From the NCBI GenBank assembly GCA_036504595.1, contig DASXUX010000030.1, positions 310,001-374,000 on the forward strand: DNA of 64,000 bases, given 5' to 3'. Each line of letters begins with the position of its first letter. Within the stretch, counting starts at the first letter, position 1. A model generated the notes under the pieces. It made no database searches. It was given only the letters and a program-made list of their open reading frames with translations, and was not told the origin of the DNA. Below are positions 1-6,292 of the stretch, piece after piece. Both the position numbers and the translations under genes were made by a program. Origin of the DNA: DASXUX01 sp036504595 (GTDB taxonomy: Bacteria > Planctomycetota > SZUA-567 > H5-PLA8).

Positions 1-284
1 AGTTCGTCGTGCCGCAGAGCGTACAGCGCGAACTCGTCCCACGTGACCTCATACTTACCCATCCAGAAGGGCTTCAGTTCGACCCGGTGTTGCGGCCCTT
101 CGTCCGCGCTGCGTCCCGCCTCGTTCTTCGGACTGCCCATCAGAAAAACGCCGCCGGGAATCGGCAGCATCTCGAAAGACACTTCGGTTCCCGGGATCGT
201 CTCGGCGTAGGGCTTCATCTCCGCTTCCGCGGCAATCACCGGCAGAGCGAAAATCAGAGCGAGTAGCGCCGCACGTTTGCGCAT
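1..284 (-). CDS. SUMF1/FGE-sulfatase-domain secreted protein (3' part beyond window)
   Basis: Minus-strand frame open from an ATG at 284 to the window edge (94 codons seen). It begins with a signal peptide (MRKRAALLALIFALPVIAAEA), followed by PIPGGVFLMGSP and a GRSADEGPQH stretch, the typical start of the SUMF1/formylglycine-generating-enzyme fold. It closely resembles the gene at 3919-4938 in the same order of motifs (MKPYAETIPG versus VKPYTETIPG), so the two are paralogues flanking the two oxidoreductase genes. The C-terminal half that would show the active-site cysteines is outside the window, so catalytic function cannot be judged. Probably an exported or periplasmic protein. Confidence 0.85.
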   Translation of the reverse strand, partial: MRKRAALLALIFALPVIAAEAEMKPYAETIPGTEVSFEMLPIPGGVFLMGSPKNEAGRSADEGPQHRVELKPFWMGKYEVTWDEFALYALRHDE

Positions 285-698
285 GGAAGTTCCAACCGCG
301 CCGGAGCGCTGGAGTCACGTTAAAGAAACGCGCGGCCCCGTGAAACCCGCCTCCAACGAACGCAAGCGTCCAGTCCTCATGCGAAGGCTCTGTCGCCCCT
401 CCGGGGCTTGTGGCATGCACGGCCGTGCGGTCCCGCAGCTTGCGCTGCGGGCTACCCGTGTGCCGCCGCTCCGCGGCTACGAACAGCAACGACGAATGTT
501 GGAAGGCATGGACAGTAGGGACAAACATGGACGGGATGGACGGAATGGAATGGAGTGGTTTACGTGTTGGCGGTTTCAAGGGGACTGAACAGTGTTTCCG
601 ATAAACGACGAGGGCCGGCGTTTGGCCGGCCCCCGTTAAGCAAAAAAAACACGCTTGAGTTCGCGCAAAAGGACGCGCGAACACAAGCGTGCCACCTT
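285..698. other. Gene-free spacer with several repeat elements
   Basis: No convincing gene. It holds GC-rich palindromes around 383-480 (CCCCTCCGGGG, CCGCAGCTTGCGCTGCGG, CCGCTCCGCGG), a run of imperfect GGACGGGATGGACGGAATGG units at 527-556, a perfect GGCCGGC...GCCGGCC hairpin at 611-629, and half of a double-hairpin element at 650-696. Open frames across it are shadows. Confidence 0.7.
641..696 (-). terminator. Intrinsic terminator built from half of a double-hairpin repeat
   Basis: Read on the minus strand just after the stop of the oxidoreductase gene (699), a long stem (GCACGCTTGTGTTCGCGC pairing with GCGCGAACTCAAGCGTG) is followed directly by eight T residues (642-649 on the plus strand are A). 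This fits a Rho-independent terminator. The stem has the arm sequence of the dispersed double-hairpin family seen at 2071-2189 and elsewhere. Confidence 0.7.
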
Positions 699-1997
699 TT
701 ACTTGAATTCCGTCAGCCCCGGCATCGCGACGTCCGGAACGGGCAGCTTCATGTCCATGGCGAGTTTCTCCGGCATCAGCTTTTCCTTGGACTTGATGGC
801 GTCGGCCCACGTGATCTTCATGCCGGTATAGGCGGACATGCGCCCCATGACGGCGGTGAAGGAGCTTTCGGCGCAGGCCTTGAGTTCATTGAGCGGCTTG
901 CCGGCGCGAATGCTCTCGATCAGATCGACGTGTTCCTGCGTGTACGGATCGACGTCCTTGCCCTGGAAAGTCCAAGGCTTGGCGCCCTTGATGAACGTGC
1001 CGTCGGTGTGCTTGGCCCGGCCCGTCGTGCCGATGATCTCTTCGCTGACATCGCCGCAGCAGTCTTCGATCTGGCGGCAGCGGCTGAGCATGTACGCGCC
1101 GTTCTCGTATTCGAACTCGGTCGCGAAATGGTCGTACGTATGGCCATACTCCGGCTCAATGCGCACCTGCCGGCCGGCCAGGGAGACCGCCGACACCGGG
1201 TGCGTCCCCATCGCCCAGTTGACCACGTCGATGTTGTGGACGTGCTGTTCAACGATGAAATCTCCCGACAGCCACGCGAAATACAGCCAGTCGCGGAGCT
1301 GGAACTCCAGGTCGCTCCACTTCGGATCGCGCTTGCGGGACCAGAGCTTGCCCTGGAGCCACTGTGCGCGCGAGTACAGGATCTGGCCGATGTCGCCGTC
1401 CTGAACGCGCTTGATCATTTCCTGATAGGCCTTCGAATGCCGGCGCTGCGTGCCGCAGACGATGCCCAGGTTCTTGGTCTTGGCCAGTTCGGCGACTTCG
1501 AAGCATTCGCGAGCGGTCGGAGCGTCCACAGCTACCGGCTTTTCGGCGAAGATGTTCTTGCCAGCCTCAACGGCGGCGCGCAAGTGCATCGAGCGGAAGC
1601 CTGGCGGGGTGGAGAGAATCACGTAATTGACTTCGGGCAGCTTCAGCAATTCCTTGTACGAGTCGAAGCCGACGAAGCTGCGTTCGGGCGTCACGTCGAT
1701 GTTCTGCGGGCGGGCTTTGGCGAGCGTGTCGCGGCTGTTCTCCAAGCGATCCTTGAACACGTCGGCCATCGCGATGACCTTGGCTTCTGGACAGGCGGTG
1801 ATCGCGTTGACGATCGCGCCACAGCCGCGCTGGCCGGAGCCGATCATGCCGATGCGAATGGCATTGTTCTCGGCGGCGTAGGCCTTGGGCAATACACTCA
1901 GCCGCGTGGCAACTGCTGCGCCGGCGGCAACCACGGCGGAAGTCTTTAGAAAGTCGCGCCGCGTATTCGAGCTTTTGGCATCCTGCTTCTGATCCAT
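699..1997 (-). CDS. Tat-exported Gfo/Idh/MocA-family oxidoreductase
   Basis: 432 aa. The N-terminus carries a twin-arginine signal (TRRDFLKTSAVVAAGAAVA, residues 12-30), then a Rossmann dinucleotide-binding motif GSGQRG (53-58) and the family EKP motif (152-154) with its catalytic-type lysine. These enzymes are NAD(P)-dependent oxidoreductases acting on sugars or cyclitols; a Tat signal means it is folded with its cofactor and then exported. Start supported by AAGGAG five bases upstream of the ATG. It follows a paralogue (2249-3673) on the same strand, separated by a terminator and a double-hairpin repeat, so they may be separate transcripts. The substrate cannot be inferred. Confidence 0.93.
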   Translation of the reverse strand: MDQKQDAKSSNTRRDFLKTSAVVAAGAAVATRLSVLPKAYAAENNAIRIGMIGSGQRGCGAIVNAITACPEAKVIAMADVFKDRLENSRDTLAKARPQNIDVTPERSFVGFDSYKELLKLPEVNYVILSTPPGFRSMHLRAAVEAGKNIFAEKPVAVDAPTARECFEVAELAKTKNLGIVCGTQRRHSKAYQEMIKRVQDGDIGQILYSRAQWLQGKLWSRKRDPKWSDLEFQLRDWLYFAWLSGDFIVEQHVHNIDVVNWAMGTHPVSAVSLAGRQVRIEPEYGHTYDHFATEFEYENGAYMLSRCRQIEDCCGDVSEEIIGTTGRAKHTDGTFIKGAKPWTFQGKDVDPYTQEHVDLIESIRAGKPLNELKACAESSFTAVMGRMSAYTGMKITWADAIKSKEKLMPEKLAMDMKLPVPDVAMPGLTEFK

Positions 1998-2070
1998 GGC
2001 ATCTCCTTATGTGAACGAATGCTCTGCAGCATTAAACAGTTTGATGGCGCAAATGTCACGCGAGTTTTCC

Positions 2071-2189
2071 AGGTGGCACGCTTGTGTTCGCGCCGTTCCT
2101 TTGGCGCGAACTCAAGCGTGCTGTTTGGCGCCTCTGCACGCACGAGATTGGCGCCAAAGAAGCCGGCGCCAATCACGTGCGTGCCACCT
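2071..2189. repeat. Double-hairpin dispersed repeat (GTGGCACGCA family)
   Basis: Two adjacent long hairpins. The first has arms GGCACGCTTGTGTTCGCGCC and GGCGCGAACTCAAGCGTGC, the second GCACGCACGAGATTGGCGCC and GGCGCCAATCACGTGCGTGC. The whole element is bounded by GTGGCAC at the left and its complement GTGCCAC at the right. Relatives lie at 650-696, 13969-14079, 15125-15236, 28331-28470, 34236-34410 and 40872-40971. Confidence 0.9.
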
Positions 2190-2228
2190 AAAAAAGAAGG
2201 CCCGCGTTTTGAGCGCAGGCCCTCCTTC
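2190..2228 (-). terminator. Rho-independent terminator after the 2249-3673 gene
   Basis: On the minus strand, 20 bases after the stop codon, a GC-rich stem (AGGAGGGCCTGCGC ... CGCGGGCCTTC with a TCAAAA loop) runs into TTTTTT. It abuts the double-hairpin element at 2071-2189. Confidence 0.75.
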
Positions 2229-2248
2229 CAGATTTCTCCTGCCTGACG

Positions 2249-3673
2249 TTACTTATTCTTCTTCTTGCTCGGCATTTCGAACGGCATCCAGATGCCCGGG
2301 ACGGGGATGGACGTGTGGTAGTTGCCATCGGCGTCGGGCTTGACCGGCGGCGTCGCATCCCAGTTCAGATTCGTTGGGAAGCTGTCGGCGGACTTGTTCA
2401 CGGCGTCATCCCATTTGACGATCTGGCCGGAATACGTAGCCATGCGGCCCAATGCGGCGGTCATGCTGGCCGTCGCGCCGTAGTAGGCCTCGTTCATCGG
2501 CTTGTCTTCCTTGATGGCCGTCTGCAGGTCCAGGTGTTCCTGCTGGTAGGCGCCCAGCTTGAGCTTCGGGGCTTCGCCAGCGCCGGAAACGCCGCGGCCA
2601 CCGCCGACGTTGGACTTGCCTTCCGGGCTCGTCGTCGAATGGAAGGCTTCGGAGACGCTGCCGAACGTGTTGGCCTGGTGGCGGCACTGGCTGTACATCT
2701 TCACGCCGTTTTCGTAGGTGAATTCAACAAAGTGGCCGTCGAGGATCTGGCCGAGGTTCTTGCCGGGCATGGTCTTGATGAAGTCGCCATAGCCACGATG
2801 CCACAGCGCGCCCATGCCGTTGGCTTCCACCGGGTGCGCCCAATCCGCGCCGGTCTTCTTGAGAGCGGCGGACATGACCCAGTTGCCGATGTCCAGGTTG
2901 TGCACGTGCTGTTCGGTGATGTTATCGCCGCTCAGCCAGCAGAAGTGGTACCAGTTGTGGACCTGGTACTGCATCTCGGTCATGTCCTTGGCGCGGCCGC
3001 GGTTCCAGATTCCGCCGCCGTTCCAGTACACGCGCAGCAGGGTGATCTCGCCGTACTTGCCATCGGCGATGGCCTGAATGCCGCCCTGGTAACCGGACTC
3101 ATGGTGCCGCTGCAAACCCACGGCAACCTTCAACTTCTTCTCGTCAGCCAACTTCGCGGCGGCCATGACCTTCTTGTAGCCCGCGCCGTCTACGCACACC
3201 GGCTTTTCCATGAACACATGCTTGCCGGCTTTGATCGCTGCTTCAAAGTGCTGCGGCCGGAAGCCTGGCGGGGTGGCCGTGACGACCATGTCCACGCCCG
3301 GGACGTCGATAGCCTTCTGGAAGGCGTCCAAGCCCCAGAAAACCCGTTCCGCCGGAATATCGGCAACGTCCTTGCCTCGCTTGGTCAGGTTGCCCGCGCC
3401 ACCTTTGGCCGCGCCTTCGAAGGCATCGGCGACGGCGACGAACTGGCACTTTACGCCACTGGCTGCACTGCCGGCCAGACAATCGGCCGCTGCGCCATTG
3501 GCTCGGCCGCCCGCGCCGATGAGTGCGACCTTAAGCGTGTCGGTGCCGCCTGCGTACGCGCGTGGCAACACGCCGATGCGCGAGGCGATGACGGCGCCAG
3601 CCGCCACTGCTGCAGCGCCTTTCAGAAAGTCGCGCCGGGACTTGTCAGTCTTGGAATTCTTGCTTTCCTTCAT
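2249..3673 (-). CDS. Tat-exported Gfo/Idh/MocA-family oxidoreductase
   Basis: 474 aa. Twin-arginine signal KSRRDFLKGAAAVAAGAVIA (11-30), Rossmann motif GAGGRANG (53-60) and EKPVCVDGAG in the usual position. Paralogue of 699-1997 but longer because of insertions in the C-terminal half, including a Gly-rich GGGRGVSGAG segment. I chose the ATG at 3673 because AGGAGG lies just upstream (AGGAGGGGTAAAATG). The frame stays open 21 codons further, but that stretch is a translation of the GAGTCTG heptamer repeat and is unlikely to be coding. Expected to be an NAD(P)-dependent dehydrogenase working outside the cytoplasm; substrate unknown. Confidence 0.92.
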   Translation of the reverse strand: MKESKNSKTDKSRRDFLKGAAAVAAGAVIASRIGVLPRAYAGGTDTLKVALIGAGGRANGAAADCLAGSAASGVKCQFVAVADAFEGAAKGGAGNLTKRGKDVADIPAERVFWGLDAFQKAIDVPGVDMVVTATPPGFRPQHFEAAIKAGKHVFMEKPVCVDGAGYKKVMAAAKLADEKKLKVAVGLQRHHESGYQGGIQAIADGKYGEITLLRVYWNGGGIWNRGRAKDMTEMQYQVHNWYHFCWLSGDNITEQHVHNLDIGNWVMSAALKKTGADWAHPVEANGMGALWHRGYGDFIKTMPGKNLGQILDGHFVEFTYENGVKMYSQCRHQANTFGSVSEAFHSTTSPEGKSNVGGGRGVSGAGEAPKLKLGAYQQEHLDLQTAIKEDKPMNEAYYGATASMTAALGRMATYSGQIVKWDDAVNKSADSFPTNLNWDATPPVKPDADGNYHTSIPVPGIWMPFEMPSKKKNK

Positions 3674-3685
3674 TTTACCCCTCCT

Positions 3686-3905
3686 AGGAGTCTGGAGTCT
3701 GGAAGTCTGGAGTCTGGAGTCTTTGAGGCTTGGCACCGAACAGTTTCAGCGCAAAGACTCCAGACTCTTAGGACTCTTGACTCAAGACTCGTTAGTTTTC
3801 CGGTCCCATTCTCTGAGTCTGTAAGTCTGGGGTCGGGAATCTTTGAGGCTTGGCACCGAGCACGTTCGGCGCGAAGACTCCAGACTCCTAGACTCCAGAC
3901 TCCAG
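3686..3905. repeat. GAGTCTG heptamer arrays forming two inverted-arm elements
   Basis: Tandem copies of GAGTCTG (3690-3724) face inverted copies (ACTCCAGACTC, 3758-3785). A second such pair lies at 3813-3845 and 3876-3905. The two cores between the arms are near-identical (TTTGAGGCTTGGCACCGA, then CGCGAAG or CGCAAAG). The repeat unit is therefore heptamer array, core, inverted heptamer array, present here twice in tandem, between the SUMF1 gene and the oxidoreductase. Confidence 0.85.
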
Positions 3906-3918
3906 GCTCGCTGTTAAA

Positions 3919-4938
3919 CTAGTTTTCCGGTCCCATCTTCAGGTCAACTTTCTTGATCGGCGATTTGAAGCCTTTCAGGTTCGCCTGTTCTTCCACCGGG
4001 CGCACCACGCGGAAGCCTACGAATTGCGCATCGGTATGCCACCAGATGCTTTGCGGCAACTGCGGATCGCGCTGGCTGAAGGCCAACGTCGAACCCACGC
4101 GGCATGCAGAACGGAGCTTCTCCGGCTTGTCCTGCCAGGAACCGCCGCGGCAGACGTACGGATATTCATCGGCCGTCGGGAGCAGCACGGGGCCCAACTT
4201 CTCGGTCAGCTTCGTGTAGGCGTCCTTCGCGTACAGGTCCAAGCACCATTCGGCCACGTTGCCGTGCATGTCATGCAGACCCCAAGGGTTGGCCTTCTTC
4301 TTGCCAACGGGCTGGGGCTTCTTGTTCGAATTATCGGCAAACCAGGCGTTGGCATCCAAATCTTTGGCATCGGCGCCAAAGCTGTAAATTGTGGTCGTGC
4401 CGGCCCGGCAGGCGTATTCCCATTCGGCTTCGGTGGGCAGGCGGTAGACCTTGTTGGTCTTCGCCGCGAGCCATTCGCAATACTTCAGCGCCGAATGGTG
4501 CGTGAAGCAAATGGCTGGCATACCGTCATGGCCATAGCCGAAGGTCATTTCGACATAGGGCGGAGTCGGCCGGCTGACGGCGTCGGCGGTCTTTTCGTTT
4601 TCGGGCTGAGTCTCGCGATCCACTTTCTTGAGCTTCTTCATGCGAAGGTCGCGGCTGAATGCGAAAATGTCGTACTCGTCCCACGTGACCTCGCACTTCC
4701 CCATCCAGAACGGAGCGATCTGGACTTCGTGCTGCGGGCCTTCGTCGGCGCCACGGCCAGCCTCGCCGTCGGGACTTCCCATCATGAACTTGCCGCCTGG
4801 GATGGGCACCATGTCGAACGTGATTTCCGAGCCAGGGATCGTCTCGGTGTACGGTTTCACGTCTTCGCCGGCCCGAGCGCCACCGCAAAGGCCCAGCATC
4901 GTCATTGCTGCAAGCAGAATCGCGAACTGAACTTTCAC
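3919..4938 (-). CDS. SUMF1/FGE-sulfatase-domain secreted protein
   Basis: 339 aa from a GTG at 4938 preceded by AGGAGG (7-base spacing); an upstream ATG at 5040 is less likely because the signal peptide (MKVQFAILLAAMTMLGLCGGARA) follows the GTG. Motifs of the fold are clear: PIPGGKFMMGSP, LPTEAEWEYACRAGT, GNVAEWCLD, VCRGGSW and a terminal GFRVVRPVEE. The pair of cysteines spaced C-x4-C after RGGSW that defines catalytic formylglycine-generating enzymes is absent (WQDKPEKLRSACR), so this is probably a non-catalytic or otherwise specialised family member, perhaps ligand binding. It lies upstream of two oxidoreductases on the same strand. Confidence 0.88.
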   Translation of the reverse strand: MKVQFAILLAAMTMLGLCGGARAGEDVKPYTETIPGSEITFDMVPIPGGKFMMGSPDGEAGRGADEGPQHEVQIAPFWMGKCEVTWDEYDIFAFSRDLRMKKLKKVDRETQPENEKTADAVSRPTPPYVEMTFGYGHDGMPAICFTHHSALKYCEWLAAKTNKVYRLPTEAEWEYACRAGTTTIYSFGADAKDLDANAWFADNSNKKPQPVGKKKANPWGLHDMHGNVAEWCLDLYAKDAYTKLTEKLGPVLLPTADEYPYVCRGGSWQDKPEKLRSACRVGSTLAFSQRDPQLPQSIWWHTDAQFVGFRVVRPVEEQANLKGFKSPIKKVDLKMGPEN

Positions 4939-5043
4939 CACTCGTCCTCCTGATCCGAATCCCCCCGAATGAATAAAAGACTTGCCAAGACCGCCTATAT
5001 CTACACCATGAGTGACGGATGGAAACTGAATTTTGTTCATGTG

Positions 5044-5083
5044 AGTGGGTACTTGGTGAACGGTACTTGGTACTTGGTAAGTG
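5044..5083. repeat. GGTACTT heptamer array
   Basis: Imperfect tandem heptamers (GGTACTT, GGTGAAC, GGTACTT, GGTACTT, GGTAAGT) in the divergent spacer between the SUMF1 gene and apbE. Same class as the other seven-base arrays in this window, with a different sequence. Confidence 0.75.
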
Positions 5084-5108
5084 ACATGCTGACAACGGAT
5101 AACATAAA

Positions 5109-6119
5109 ATGATGAAATTCTGTCTTTTCCTTCTGGCCCTCTGCTCGCTGGCGGGCGCGGGCGAACTCTCCCGCTACGAATATGAGCAGCCCATCATGGG
5201 CACGCGCTTCCGCATCGTTCTGTATTCCGCCGACGAAGCCGCCGCCGATGCCGCGGCGCAAGCGGCCTTCGATCGGATCGTGCAGCTCGACAAGATCATG
5301 AGCGACTATAAAGAGAGCAGCGAGCTGATGCTCTTGTGCGCGAAAGCTGGCGGCCCGCCGGTCAAGGTCAGCACGGATTTATTCGAAATTCTCCAGATCG
5401 CCAAGCTTGCCTGTGAGCGCTCGGACGGAACCTTCGATGTGACGGTTGGCCCATTGGTCAAACTCTGGCGCATCTCGCGGCGCACGCGTGAACTTCCGCC
5501 GCCCGCCATGGTCGCTCAACAGAAAGAACTGGTCGGCAGCGATAAAATGATCCTCAACGCAGCCGCTCAAACTGTGCAACTCACCAAGCCCGGCATGCAG
5601 TTGGATCTCGGCGGAATTGGCAAAGGCTTCGCCAACGAGAAAGCTCTGGAGGTCCTCAAGAAGCGCGGAATCACACGTGCAATGGTCGTTGGCGGCGGCG
5701 AAATGACCATGGGTGATCCGCCACCCGACGCCAAAGGGTGGGTCATTGGCATCGCTCAGGTGGAGAACCCCGAGAAGAAGCCGGTACTTTTTCTCTCCTT
5801 AAGCAACTGCGCGTGCTCAACGTCTGGCGACGCCGAACAGCACGTGGAAATAAACGGTGTCAGCTACGCGCACATCGTTGATCCCCGGACCGGCCTTGGC
5901 ATGACCGGCCACTTCAGTTCCACTATTGTTTCGCCAACGGGCTCCACTTCCGAATGGCTCGCCAAAGCACTCTGTCTGCTCGGCCCCGAAAAAGCTGTCC
6001 CGCTTGTCGATTCCATCGACGGCGCGGCCGGCCGCATTTCTCAGAAGACTCCCGACGGCATCAAGGTTGTCGAGACGTCCCGCTGGAAAGACGTCCCAAA
6101 GACCGAGGCGAAGAAGTGA
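5109..6119 (+). CDS. apbE: FAD:protein FMN transferase (ApbE family)
   Basis: 336 aa with an N-terminal signal sequence (MMKFCLFLLALCSLAGAG), so periplasmic or membrane-attached. Family motifs in order: MGTRFRIVLY, MSDYKESSEL, DGTFDVTVGPLVKLW, LDLGGIGKGFA, STSGDAEQ and AHIVDPRTG. ApbE proteins transfer FMN from FAD to a threonine on target proteins such as Rnf or Nqr subunits. No such target is visible in the window. No clear Shine-Dalgarno before either ATG of the MM start. Divergent from the SUMF1 gene, convergent with gspD. Confidence 0.95.
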   Translation: MMKFCLFLLALCSLAGAGELSRYEYEQPIMGTRFRIVLYSADEAAADAAAQAAFDRIVQLDKIMSDYKESSELMLLCAKAGGPPVKVSTDLFEILQIAKLACERSDGTFDVTVGPLVKLWRISRRTRELPPPAMVAQQKELVGSDKMILNAAAQTVQLTKPGMQLDLGGIGKGFANEKALEVLKKRGITRAMVVGGGEMTMGDPPPDAKGWVIGIAQVENPEKKPVLFLSLSNCACSTSGDAEQHVEINGVSYAHIVDPRTGLGMTGHFSSTIVSPTGSTSEWLAKALCLLGPEKAVPLVDSIDGAAGRISQKTPDGIKVVETSRWKDVPKTEAKK

Positions 6120-6152
6120 ATCTGCTGAGCACTGCTTGAACCGCAGTTATCG

Positions 6153-6230
6153 CCCCCTCACCCCTAACCCCTCTCCCTCGCGGGGGAGAGGGGGACCGGA
6201 GCGCCGCTCGCTTACGGTCGCGGTTCGGAT
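6153..6230. repeat. CCCCTCACCCC / ACGGTCGCGGTT dispersed element
   Basis: Starts CCCCCTCACCCCTAACCCC, continues through CTCCCTCGCGGGGGAGAGGG and ends near GCTTACGGTCGCGGTT. Near-identical copies at 10203-10323, 17083-17160 and 26783-26862. Shorter or variant copies at 13200-13265, 14555-14580, 25599-25625, 39580-39634, 40311-40336 and 46609-46634. A CCTCTGCG...CCTCTGCGGTGA run follows at 6257-6284. Confidence 0.9.
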
Positions 6231-6292
6231 GCGCCTCGCCGTTTCCCCTCCCCACCTCTGCGACCTCCGCGTCCTCTGCGGTGAGCTGTTGT

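Noticed and set aside
55..810. 251-residue minus-strand open frame
   Set aside because: Overlaps two real genes and the repeat-filled spacer; composition is Arg/Ala-rich noise.
555..1949. 464-residue open frame on the plus strand
   Set aside because: Antisense shadow of the 699-1997 oxidoreductase; no family features.
2315..3922. 535-residue open frame on the plus strand
   Set aside because: Exactly antisense to the 2249-3673 oxidoreductase, whose Tat signal, Rossmann motif and ribosome site are clear. The frame is open because of high GC at third positions.
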